Part shown: positions 31,595-38,976 of the stretch, piece after piece
Position numbering within the stretch: position 1 is the first letter of the stretch
Layout of the letters: each line of letters starts with the position of its first letter
Source of the DNA: Aquabacterium sp.
GTDB taxonomy: Bacteria; Pseudomonadota; Gammaproteobacteria; Burkholderiales; Burkholderiaceae_C
Length of the DNA: 38,976 bases
Reading direction: 5' to 3'
NCBI GenBank assembly: GCA_029865965.1
Contig: JARXAJ010000195.1
Span: 1 to 38,976, forward strand
The notes under the pieces: model-generated
Told to the model about the DNA's origin: nothing
The model's input: the letters and a program-made list of their open reading frames with translations, nothing else
Database searches by the model: none
Program-made: the position numbers and the translations under genes

Positions 31595-33152
31595 GGGCAT
31601 GCCTGGTGGTCGGCCTGCCGGCCGCAGCCCGGTAGCCCCTGGCGCGGCGGGTCGCGCAGGCGTGCCACCGGTGGCCCTGGTGGTGGGGGCGGGCTTCGGC
31701 GGGCTGGCTGCTGCCATCCGCCTGAGCGTCATGGGCTACCAGGTGCAAGTCCTCGAGAAGCTCGATGCCCCGGGCGGGCGTGCCTACGTGCGCCACCAGG
31801 ACGGCTTTGCCTTTGATGGCGGCCCGACGATCATCACCGTGCCGTTCATGTTCGAGGAGTTGTGGTCCCTGTGCGGCCGCACGCTCAGCGATGATGTCGA
31901 CCTGCGCCTGATGGACCCGTACTACCGCATCCGGTTCGACGACGGCACCCATTTCGACTATAGCGGCGACCCGGCGCGCATGCGGGCCGAGGTCGAGCGC
32001 ATCTGCCCCGACGATGCCGCTGGCTTCGACCGCTTTGTCGAGGAGGCCGACCTCTGTTACCGCCTCGGATTCGAAGCCCTGGGCTGCAAGGCCTTCGACA
32101 GCATTGGCGACCTGCTGGCGGCCATGCCGTCGATGGTGCGCATGCGTGCGTGGCGCACCATGCACGGCCTGGTGGCGGGCTACTTCAAGCACCCCAAGCT
32201 GCGCATCGCGATGAGCCTGCAGACCTTGCTGATCGGCGGCAACCCGTTTTCGGTGACCGGTGTCTACAGCCTGATCAATGCCCTGGAGCGGCGCTTTGGC
32301 GTGTATTCCGCCATCGGCGGCACCGGCGCGCTGGTGCGTGGCCTCGTCAAGCTGCTTGACGTGCGCGGCGTCGCCCTGCGTTGCAACGCCGAGGTGCGCC
32401 AGGTGGTGATCGAGAACGGCCGCGCCAGCGGGGTGGAACTGGCCGGCGGAGAGCGCCTGCGTGCAGACATCGTGGTGTGCAACAGCGACACCGCCTGGAC
32501 CTACAAGCATCTGGTGGCGCCTGAGCACCGCAAGCACTGGACCGACCAGCGCATCGAGAACGGGCGCTACTCGATGAGCCTGTTCGTCTGGTACTTCGGG
32601 ACCGACAGGCAGTACCCCGATGTGCCGCACCACACCATGGTGCTCGGCCCGCGCTATGAAGGCCTGCTCACCGACATCTTCAAGCACCACAAGCTGACCG
32701 ACGACTTCAGCCTGTACCTGCACCGGCCCACGGCCACCGATCCGTCGGTGGCGCCTGCGGGCTGCGACGCGTTTTATGTGCTGTCGCCCGTGCCGCATCT
32801 CGACAGTGGCACCGATTGGGCGGCCGTGTCCGAGGCCTACCGCGACGCGGTGGCACGCCGGCTGGAAGAAACCTTGCTCCCGGGGCTGCGCGGCCATGTG
32901 ATCAGCTCGCATGTGATGACACCGCAAGACTTCCAGGACCGCTTGCTGTCGTTCAAGGGGGCGGCCTTCGGGCTGGAGCCGCTGCTGTTGCAGAGCGCCT
33001 GGTTTCGCCCGCACAACCGCAGCGAAGATGTGGAAGGGCTTTACATGGTGGGCGCCAGCACCCACCCAGGCGCAGGCGTGCCGGGTGTGCTGATGTCGGC
33101 CAAGGCCCTGCAGACCGTGGTACCAACAGTGGCAAAAATAAACGGAGACTGA
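31569..33152 (+). CDS. crtI: Phytoene desaturase CrtI
   Basis: A 527-residue FAD-dependent carotene desaturase that converts phytoene stepwise towards neurosporene or lycopene. The dinucleotide-binding motif V-V-G-A-G-F-G-G-L-A-A-A-I-R-L is near residues 38-52, followed by V-L-E-K and P-G-G-R-A. F-D-G-G-P-T-I-I-T-V-P follows, and the C-terminal signature G-L-Y-M-V-G-A-S-T-H-P-G-A-G-V-P-G-V is complete. About 35 extra Gly/Pro-rich residues precede the Rossmann fold; a later start is possible, but the ATG at 31569, overlapping puhE by 26 bp, is the first clear one. crtB follows after 3 bp. The number of desaturation steps cannot be read from sequence. Confidence 0.95.
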   Translation: MTSFFTPVEGMPGGRPAGRSPVAPGAAGRAGVPPVALVVGAGFGGLAAAIRLSVMGYQVQVLEKLDAPGGRAYVRHQDGFAFDGGPTIITVPFMFEELWSLCGRTLSDDVDLRLMDPYYRIRFDDGTHFDYSGDPARMRAEVERICPDDAAGFDRFVEEADLCYRLGFEALGCKAFDSIGDLLAAMPSMVRMRAWRTMHGLVAGYFKHPKLRIAMSLQTLLIGGNPFSVTGVYSLINALERRFGVYSAIGGTGALVRGLVKLLDVRGVALRCNAEVRQVVIENGRASGVELAGGERLRADIVVCNSDTAWTYKHLVAPEHRKHWTDQRIENGRYSMSLFVWYFGTDRQYPDVPHHTMVLGPRYEGLLTDIFKHHKLTDDFSLYLHRPTATDPSVAPAGCDAFYVLSPVPHLDSGTDWAAVSEAYRDAVARRLEETLLPGLRGHVISSHVMTPQDFQDRLLSFKGAAFGLEPLLLQSAWFRPHNRSEDVEGLYMVGASTHPGAGVPGVLMSAKALQTVVPTVAKINGD

Positions 33153-33155
33153 GCC

Positions 33156-34238
33156 ATGCCCGAGACAAACGCCTCCCCGTCGGCACAGGCCGGTGCGCTG
33201 GACCTGGAGGCCTGCCGCACCCTGATGCGCGGCGGTTCCAAGACCTTCTTCGCAGCGTCGCGGCTGTTGCCCGCGCGCGTGCGGGCACCCGCCATTGCGC
33301 TGTATGCCTTTTGCCGCGTGGCCGATGACGCGATCGACCTGAGCGACGACCGCAACACCGCACTGGCCATGCTGATGCAGCGGCTCGACGACATCTATGC
33401 ACAACGGCCGCAGCCCTTCGAGAGCGACCGGGCGCTGGCCTGTGTGGTGCGCCAGTTCGCCCTGCCCAAACCCCTGCTGCTGGCGCTGCTGGAAGGTTTC
33501 GCATGGGATGCCGAAGGCCGCCGTTATGAGACGCTGGAAGACCTGGAGGCCTATGGTGCCCGGGTCGCTGGCAGCGTGGGTGCGATGATGGCCGTCATCA
33601 TGGGCGCACGTGACGAGCAGGCCGTGGCCAGGGCATGCGACCTGGGCGTGGCGATGCAGTTGACCAACATCGCCCGCGACGTGGGCGAAGACGCGCGGCT
33701 CGGCCGCATCTACCTGCCGCGGCAGTGGCTGCGCGAGGCCGGCATCTCGCCCGATGACTGGCTGCGCCAGCCGGTGTTCGACCAGCGCCTGGCAGGCGTG
33801 GTGGCGCGGCTGCTCCAGGCAGCCGATGTGCTGTACGCACGCGCCGAGCAAGGCATTGCCCGCCTGCCGCGCGACTGCCGCCCGGCCATCCTGGCCGCAC
33901 GGCTGGTGTATGCCGAGATCGGCCGCAGGCTTGAGCAACTGGGCCTGGATTCGGTGAACCAGCGGGCGGTGGTCTCCGGCCGGCGCAAGCTGCTGCTGCT
34001 GGCCCGTGCCAGCGGCGCCGCCCTGCTGGCGCCATCAGACTGCACGCGGTCTGCGCCGGCGCTGGCAGCCACGCAGTTCCTGGTGGATGCCAGTGCATGG
34101 CCGCATGACGACACCCAACTGCGGCGCAGCTTTGCAGACCGCATGGTGTGGCTGGCCGAGCTCTACAGCCGCCAGACCGACCGGGACTATCGGCGCAACA
34201 GCCATGGTCTGGGCGAGCATTCGGCCGGCGCACATTGA
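33156..34238 (+). CDS. crtB: Phytoene synthase CrtB
   Basis: A 360-residue trans-isoprenyl diphosphate synthase-type enzyme that condenses two geranylgeranyl diphosphates to phytoene. The two Asp-rich motifs are F-C-R-V-A-D-D-A-I-D and L-T-N-I-A-R-D-V-G-E-D, both intact. Y-L-P-R-Q-W-L is the usual following block. GGAGA lies upstream of the ATG at 33156, within the end of crtI. The last ~30 residues (S-R-Q-T-D-R-D-Y-R onward) are polar. It is the last recognised photosynthesis gene on the rightward arm; crtE, crtC, crtD and crtF are not seen. Confidence 0.95.
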   Translation: MPETNASPSAQAGALDLEACRTLMRGGSKTFFAASRLLPARVRAPAIALYAFCRVADDAIDLSDDRNTALAMLMQRLDDIYAQRPQPFESDRALACVVRQFALPKPLLLALLEGFAWDAEGRRYETLEDLEAYGARVAGSVGAMMAVIMGARDEQAVARACDLGVAMQLTNIARDVGEDARLGRIYLPRQWLREAGISPDDWLRQPVFDQRLAGVVARLLQAADVLYARAEQGIARLPRDCRPAILAARLVYAEIGRRLEQLGLDSVNQRAVVSGRRKLLLLARASGAALLAPSDCTRSAPALAATQFLVDASAWPHDDTQLRRSFADRMVWLAELYSRQTDRDYRRNSHGLGEHSAGAH

Positions 34239-34385
34239 TGCGCACGGCCCGGCCCGGGGCGTGATCCACCGCATGGGCGCGGCCATCGGCCGCCGACACC
34301 ACCACGGCACTCTCACCGCAGTGGCAGCTTGCTGCTGGCGGCCGGGCGGCCGCCTGGTGCCCTCCAGTCCTGCACCGGGCCTGGC

Positions 34386-35456
34386 ATGAGCTGGTTGATG
34401 GCCGTCAAGGTGCTGGGCCTGCTGGCTGCGCTGGTCGTCTTCGTGGTGTGGCAGTGGCGTGATTTGGCGCGGGCTGGCAGGCGGTCAGCCCTGGCGGGCA
34501 AGGTGGTTCTGGTCACAGGTGCTGCATCAGGCATCGGCGCTGCCGGCGCGCGCGCGTTGCAGCGGGTGGGTGCTGTGCCGGTGCTGGTGGACTGCGATGC
34601 CGCGCCCTTGGCAGCGCTGGCCGCAGCGATGGATGCCGCAGCGATGGGTGCCGCAGCAGACGGGCCGCCAGGCCAGGCTGCGGGCGCAGGAGCCGGCGCC
34701 GACCTGCCCGCTGCGCCCGGCGTACTCAGCGTGGTGGCCGATGTCACCGTGCCGGCCCAGTGTGCGGCTGCGGTGGCGGCGGCGGTGGCCCGGCATGGCC
34801 GCCTGGACGTGGTCTGGGCCAATGCCGGCGTGGCCTCGTTCGGGCCCCTGGCCTACACCGACCCGCTGGCCTGGCAGCGCTGCATCGAGGTCAATGTGCT
34901 GGGTGTGTTCCACACCGTGCGCGCAGCCCTGCCTGAGTTGCTGAAACAGCGCGGGCAGGTGCTGGTCTCGGCGTCGGTGTCCAGCTTTGCGCATCCGCCG
35001 CTGATGTCGGCCTACGCTGCGTCCAAGGCGGCTGTCGAGGCCATGTGCAATGCCTGGCGCATCGAGCTGGCGGCCCACGGTGTCAGCGTCAGTGCCCTGC
35101 ATGCGTCGTGGGTGAGCACGCCCTTGATGGAAGAGGGCGCGCTGCATCCGGCATTCAGCCGCCTGCGCGCCACCATGCCGGGGTTTCTGAACGGCGAGGT
35201 GTCGGCCGATGCGGCTGCCACCACCATCCTGGAAGGCCTGGCCGAGCGGCGCAGCCGCATCTGGGTGCCGGGCTGGGTGCGCTGGCTGTATGTCATGCGC
35301 GCCTTGCTGCACACGCAGGTGGCCGAGCGTGCGCTGCGCCAGGCGGCGCCCGATCTGGAGCGCCTGTATCTGGAGGGCCTGGCCGAAAGCGGGCCGGCGG
35401 CCTCGTCGTTCGGCCCGCGTGAGCTGGCGCGCAGCCAGCAGCGGCCGCCCGGCTGA
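34386..35456 (+). CDS. Membrane-anchored short-chain dehydrogenase/reductase
   Basis: A 356-residue SDR-family oxidoreductase. An N-terminal membrane helix (about residues 5-21) is followed by the cofactor motif T-G-A-A-S-G-I-G (about 44-51), an N-A-G at the usual place, and the catalytic pair Y-A-A-S-K with an upstream serine. An Ala/Gly-rich insertion (about residues 78-112) sits between the second and third strands. The ATG at 34386 is followed by M-S-W-L-M-A-V-K. It lies 147 bp after crtB in the same direction, so it may or may not be co-transcribed. The substrate (a lipid, steroid or carotenoid-derived alcohol) is unknown. Confidence 0.85.
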   Translation: MSWLMAVKVLGLLAALVVFVVWQWRDLARAGRRSALAGKVVLVTGAASGIGAAGARALQRVGAVPVLVDCDAAPLAALAAAMDAAAMGAAADGPPGQAAGAGAGADLPAAPGVLSVVADVTVPAQCAAAVAAAVARHGRLDVVWANAGVASFGPLAYTDPLAWQRCIEVNVLGVFHTVRAALPELLKQRGQVLVSASVSSFAHPPLMSAYAASKAAVEAMCNAWRIELAAHGVSVSALHASWVSTPLMEEGALHPAFSRLRATMPGFLNGEVSADAAATTILEGLAERRSRIWVPGWVRWLYVMRALLHTQVAERALRQAAPDLERLYLEGLAESGPAASSFGPRELARSQQRPPG

Positions 35457-35907
35457 ACGAAGCGCAGGGTGCCCACGCTCAGCACCGTGGCCAGACCCAC
35501 TCGCCGTTGACGCATCGACCGAGTCGGGCGGTGTGCAGTCTGGGGATCTGCGTGTCGGCAACATGCCGCCTGGAAACCGTTGCATGGTGGTTCCTGATGG
35601 GCCGAGCCACCCAAGAACGGGTACGGATGGTCGTCGACTTTGAGGCAGTTCGACTTGAGCGACCGTGCGGTCGTCAGCCGGCTGCGCTCAACAGCACATG
35701 GGCCGTTGCCCAGCAGTGCGGGTTCCGCTGGTTGTGCAATCGATGCTGACGACCAGCTTGAGCGGCCACTGGTCACGGCAAGCTGGTTGGTGCGTCACCG
35801 AACAGAAGTTCGGGCGGGCCTCACGTAGATTCACCTGACGCGTCCAGCAGCTTCTTTGCAAGCTGGTCGCATCCGAACACATCCAGTGACGGCAAGGACG
35901 ACGCATC
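35457..35907. other. Gene-poor intergenic stretch after the SDR gene
   Basis: No convincing gene is seen in these 450 bp. Composition looks less GC-rich than its surroundings. It contains a perfect inverted repeat CGACCG-TG-CGGTCG (35660-35673). On the minus strand a frame beginning M-R-Q-R-R-V-G-L-A-T runs from about 35516 back into the SDR gene and looks like a truncated or chance start. Confidence 0.4.
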
Positions 35908-35982
35908 ATGAATCGATTGATCTGGCTTGTAGGCGCGGTTGTCATCATCCTGTTTGTATTGGGCTACTTCGGCATGCGTTGA
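35908..35982 (+). CDS. 24-residue single-helix membrane peptide
   Basis: A very short frame (ATG 35908, TGA 35980-35982) begins M-N-R-L-I-W-L-V-G and ends L-G-Y-F-G-M-R. It is almost wholly hydrophobic between a basic N-terminus and a final arginine, so it fits a single membrane span. AAGGA lies nine bases before the ATG, a good ribosome-binding site in otherwise gene-poor DNA. Similar unnamed peptides of this form occur in other proteobacteria as far as I recall. Function unknown. Confidence 0.55.
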   Translation: MNRLIWLVGAVVIILFVLGYFGMR

Positions 35983-36151
35983 GCGCCTGCATCAACGCGC
36001 GTCTCGATTGTCCCGACGCATCGGCTTCATTCCAGATGGCAACCGGCACTGGGCGGTGCAACTTGGCCTCGCCACGGAGCAAGGGCGCGCCCATGGACCA
36101 GTGCCTGGCTGCCGTCATGCGGCATGTCAGCGTCGACCGTGTTCCAACGTC
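35983..36151. other. Short intergenic region before the phytase gene end
   Basis: About 170 bp between the small peptide and the phytase stop. No gene, clear terminator or repeat is seen. Confidence 0.35.
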
Positions 36152-38044
36152 TCAGGGCCGGATGCCGAGCACACGCGCCACCTGACGCCAGTCGATGATC
36201 TTGTAGTTCTGCGGGCCGCTCGGCAGCCGCTTGAAGCCATCCTGCACGACCAGGGCGCCTGCCGGGTAGGCAGGGCCCAGTGGCAGTGAGACCACCTCCA
36301 GACCATCGGTCTCCGACACGCCGTCAATGCCCTCTGCCGCCGCAATGCCGATGCGGAAAGCCCCGTGCACCCGGTACGGGGGTGCAGCGTCAAGCACCAG
36401 ATAGCTGTTGTTGCCCTGGCTCGATGCCACCAGCAGCGTGCCGCTGGCAGTGCGGTACAGCGCCAGTCCTTCGACATCGGCATGCAAGACCGGGCCCACC
36501 GGCAACACCATCTGCATCGGCGGCCGGTCGCCGTAACCACTGGCCGGGCCAATGGACATGGCCCAGATGCCGCGGTCCTCCTCTCCCAGGAAGAGACGTT
36601 CGGCGACGTCGTCGGCCACGCAACCCTCGGGCTGGGTGGCCACCGCAAAGCGCTGCAGTACCCGGCCGGTGATGCGGCCGTCTTGTTCGTCGAGGGCGAC
36701 GCGCAGGAAGCGGCCGTCCTGGTCGTTGACGAACACCTCCAGCCCGCCGGCACGCGGCGCATGCACGCACACGCCGTAGATGCCTTGCAGGCCGGTGGGC
36801 ACGCGGCCACGCTCGGTCAGCTGGCCATCCGTGTCGATCTCGAAGACCACCAGCGAGAAGTCGTCGCGGTGCGTCGCCACCGCCAGGTCGCGCTCGCGCC
36901 CGCCGATGCGCACACGCTGGCGCAGGTCGACGTTGTTCAGGCGCCCGATGGGCAGGCGCTGCAGTTCGCGGCCGCTCAGGTCGTAGACATGCAGGCCCTC
37001 GCGCTTGTTGGTGCCAAGGATGCGAGAGCGTGCCGGGTCGCTCGGGTGCACCCAGATGGCCGGGTCATCGGCCGCATCGCCCGCGCGGGAGACTGGCGCG
37101 GTCTGCGCCGACGCAACCACCACCGGCAAGGGCGCGGCCAAGCCGGCAGCGGCTGTGCGTGACCACGCGACCTGCCGGCTGGTCCAGCCACGGTCGTCGC
37201 GCCAGGTCAGCCTGGCCTGCCCGGCTGCAACGGTCGCAAACATCGCTTCAGCATCGTCGCGCACGTTGGCCGGCAGGCGTTGGGTCTGCACCCAGCTGGT
37301 GGCGCCGCGGCGTTCGATCAGGTGCACGCCCCGGCCCTTGCCATCCAGCACCGCCACGCCAGCGGGCAGCAGGGCAAAGGTGGCGACACCGCCCTCCAGG
37401 CGGCCCCAGGGCTGCGCCAGCGCCACGGCGTGGCGCTGTGGCGCACCTTCGGCGTCGGCGCGCACGGCCCACAGGCCCATCTCCGGCTCGGCGACATACA
37501 GCCAGCCGGCTGCGTCGTCGGCCTGGCAACGGGTCACACCCGGTGGCAGGGCCAGCTGGCGCTGCGACAGGGGCGGTGCATCGCCACGCAGCAGCCACTG
37601 TTCGGCCAGACCTTCCTTGCCGACGACGAACAGATGCGTCAGGCCCTGCGCATCGCGCCACAGGCATTGCGCCTCGACCGGGTAGCCCGGCGGCTCAAGC
37701 AAGGGCCGCTGTGCCAGCGTCATCGCGGTGGTGTCCACCGTCACCGCCAGCGTGCGCTGGGTGTCCGACTCCACCAGCACAGCCAAGACGCCGCCGGCCA
37801 CGGGTCGCAGGTCAAGCTGTTGTGCGCGCAGGGTCAGGCGGTCGCGCTCGGTGCCACCGGCATCCAGCAAGCGCAGGCTGCGCTTTTCCAGTGCGAGCCA
37901 GCCGCCGCCGGGCAGCGGCGCGAGTTCTTCTGCCTTGGCGGCCGACGCAGGCACGGCTGACGGGGCGGCCACCGCCAAGCCGGCGGCCAAGGCCACCAGC
38001 ACGGACAGGATGGTTTGCGGGTTGAGGCGTGGACGGAGCAGCAT
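36152..38044 (-). CDS. Beta-propeller phytase (3-phytase-like), two-part
   Basis: A 630-residue exported protein with a signal peptide-like N-terminus (basic L-R-P-R-L, then an Ala/Leu/Val helix to about residue 35). The C-terminal half (about 315-630) is a beta-propeller phytase: A-D-D-P-A-I-W-V-H-P, G-T-N-K-R-E-G-L-H-V-Y-D-L, G-R-L-N-N-V-D-L-R, Y-G-V-C-V-H, E-G-C-V-A-D-D, G-E-E-D-R-G-I-W and D-V-E-G-L-A-L-Y. Such enzymes are Ca-dependent and release phosphate from phytate. The N-terminal half (about 40-310) has strand-rich repeats but lacks these signatures, like the incomplete first domain of dual-domain phytases. The ATG overlaps the receptor stop by one base (TGATG), so the two are coupled. 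Confidence 0.88.
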   Translation of the reverse strand: MLLRPRLNPQTILSVLVALAAGLAVAAPSAVPASAAKAEELAPLPGGGWLALEKRSLRLLDAGGTERDRLTLRAQQLDLRPVAGGVLAVLVESDTQRTLAVTVDTTAMTLAQRPLLEPPGYPVEAQCLWRDAQGLTHLFVVGKEGLAEQWLLRGDAPPLSQRQLALPPGVTRCQADDAAGWLYVAEPEMGLWAVRADAEGAPQRHAVALAQPWGRLEGGVATFALLPAGVAVLDGKGRGVHLIERRGATSWVQTQRLPANVRDDAEAMFATVAAGQARLTWRDDRGWTSRQVAWSRTAAAGLAAPLPVVVASAQTAPVSRAGDAADDPAIWVHPSDPARSRILGTNKREGLHVYDLSGRELQRLPIGRLNNVDLRQRVRIGGRERDLAVATHRDDFSLVVFEIDTDGQLTERGRVPTGLQGIYGVCVHAPRAGGLEVFVNDQDGRFLRVALDEQDGRITGRVLQRFAVATQPEGCVADDVAERLFLGEEDRGIWAMSIGPASGYGDRPPMQMVLPVGPVLHADVEGLALYRTASGTLLVASSQGNNSYLVLDAAPPYRVHGAFRIGIAAAEGIDGVSETDGLEVVSLPLGPAYPAGALVVQDGFKRLPSGPQNYKIIDWRQVARVLGIRP

Positions 38045-38976
38045 CAGAACAACGCGATCTTCAACGCGACACGATAGGTCCGGCCATAGGTCTCGTACTG
38101 GGCGTTGCGACCGATGCGGGCCTGGTAGGAATAGTAGGGCTCGTTGGTGAGGTTGAGCGCCTCGACCACCAGGGACGTGCGCTTGTCCAGTGCCCAACGT
38201 GTCGACAGATCGATCTGGGTTTGGCCGGCGACATACAGGTCCTTCTCGGCGTCCAGCGGGTCGCCCACCTCCAGCAAGTAGCGTGATTTGTGGTTGGCGG
38301 CCACGCGCACACCGAACTGCGGTGACTCCCAGCCCACCACGGCATTGAAGGCCCGCGACGACTGGCTGGGCAGCGGGATCACCCGGGTCGCCAGCACACC
38401 GTTGTCGTTGGCGCCGATGCGCGCCTTCGACCGGCTGAAGGTGGCGTTGGTCGATGTCACCAGGCCGTTCCAAGGTGCCGGCAACTCCCGCCAAGTGCGC
38501 GACCAGGCCAGCTCGATGCCGCTGAGGCTGGCTTGGTCGCCGTTGGCAAAGGTGATGGCCTTGTCGAAATCGGCCCAGCGGCCACTGCCGGCCACGTCGG
38601 TCTGGTAGACGAAGTTTCGGATGCGCTTGTGGAAGGCATAGGCCGACATTGCGCCGGCAAAGCCCAATTGCTGCTCGATGCCCAGGTCGAGGTTGGACGA
38701 GCGCAGCGCCCGCAAGTCGGGGTTGCCGAACTCAGCCTCGTCGCCGTCGATCCTGATGCCAGGCGACACCTGCTCGAAGGTCGGCCGCACGACCGCATTG
38801 GTCCACGCGGCGCGCACGGCCGTTTGCTTGTCGATGTCATGGCGCAGATGAAGCCCGGGCAGCCAGTGGGTCTGCGTGTGGCGGACATCGGCGGCGACGA
38901 ACTTGCCATCGGCGTCGATGCCCGTGCCTTGGGCGCGGCGCTTGGTGCGCTCCATGCGCACGCCGGCCAGCACCGT
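38044..38976 (-). CDS. TonB-dependent receptor, C-terminal part
   Basis: About 310 residues of the C-terminal beta-barrel of an outer-membrane TonB-dependent receptor; the plug and TonB box lie beyond the window end. Alternating strands such as Q-T-A-V-R-A-A-W-T-N-A-V-V-R-P-T-F, N-P-D-L-R-A-L-R-S-S-N-L-D-L-G and V-V-E-A-L-N-L-T-N-E-P-Y are typical, and the last residue is the phenylalanine needed for barrel assembly. It lies upstream of, and is coupled to, the phytase gene, so it probably takes up phytate, its breakdown products or metal-phytate complexes. The ligand is inferred from context only. Confidence 0.9.
   Translation of the reverse strand, partial: TVLAGVRMERTKRRAQGTGIDADGKFVAADVRHTQTHWLPGLHLRHDIDKQTAVRAAWTNAVVRPTFEQVSPGIRIDGDEAEFGNPDLRALRSSNLDLGIEQQLGFAGAMSAYAFHKRIRNFVYQTDVAGSGRWADFDKAITFANGDQASLSGIELAWSRTWRELPAPWNGLVTSTNATFSRSKARIGANDNGVLATRVIPLPSQSSRAFNAVVGWESPQFGVRVAANHKSRYLLEVGDPLDAEKDLYVAGQTQIDLSTRWALDKRTSLVVEALNLTNEPYYSYQARIGRNAQYETYGRTYRVALKIALF

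Noticed and set aside
31344-33938. Minus-strand frame of 864 codons across puhE, crtI and crtB
   Set aside because: It covers three conserved genes on the other strand and shows only the His/Gln/Arg-rich composition of shadow frames.
35447-35516. Minus-strand start M-R-Q-R-R-V-G-L-A-T as the beginning of a truncated exported protein at the cluster edge
   Set aside because: The frame soon enters the SDR gene antisense, and no homologous remainder is seen, so it is too weak to call a pseudogene.
35500-35880. Insertion-sequence remnant in the gene-poor region
   Set aside because: Composition differs somewhat, but no transposase fragment, terminal repeats or target duplication could be found.

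Overview
The window reads as chromosome of a phototrophic betaproteobacterium, most likely Burkholderiales of the Rubrivivax/Leptothrix (Sphaerotilaceae) type. The reasons are the very high GC, the gene order bchFNBHLM-lhaA-puhABC-acsF-puhE-crtIB with divergent ppaA-ppsR-bchG-bchP, a 358-residue AcsF, and PEP-CTERM and collagen-like surface genes. This assignment is inference; no rRNA or tRNA gene was seen.

Left part (1-8400): the end of a beta-hydroxyacid dehydrogenase gene, a decayed MmgE/PrpD gene and an acyl-CoA synthetase run rightward. They converge on a leftward five-gene operon: Tat-exported NMT1/TauA-type binding protein, permease, ATPase, amidohydrolase and a small ABM-fold monooxygenase. 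The operon has a textbook sigma-54 promoter and a roughly 160-nt leader rich in inverted repeats, suggesting nitrogen-controlled uptake and deamination or hydrolysis of an unknown nitrogenous compound.

Next (8377-10281) is one long leftward reading frame in which a PEP-CTERM protein, lacking its usual start, runs without a stop into a DNRLRE / collagen-like / beta-rich protein.

The photosynthesis gene cluster fills 10357-34238. Its leftward arm is ppaA, ppsR, bchG, a PucC-like MFS gene, bchP and a small membrane gene. Its rightward arm is bchF, bchN, bchB, bchH, bchL, bchM, lhaA, puhA, puhB, puhC, acsF, puhE, crtI and crtB, mostly translationally coupled. Together they make protochlorophyllide oxidoreductase (BchLNB), Mg-chelatase H, the methyltransferase, the aerobic cyclase, the vinyl hydratase, the tail-adding enzymes, the reaction-centre H subunit with assembly factors, and the first carotenoid steps. 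PpsR boxes overlap the -35 elements of both bchG and bchF, and both promoters place the transcript start almost on the ATG. The bchCXYZ-puf half, bchD/I and the later crt genes are not in the window.

After crtB come a membrane-anchored short-chain dehydrogenase, about 700 bp of mostly gene-free DNA holding one 24-residue membrane peptide, and a leftward pair: a TonB-dependent receptor (cut by the window end) and a beta-propeller phytase. The most unusual item is a pair of 78-bp palindromic repeats inserted in frame near the start of the PucC-like gene.
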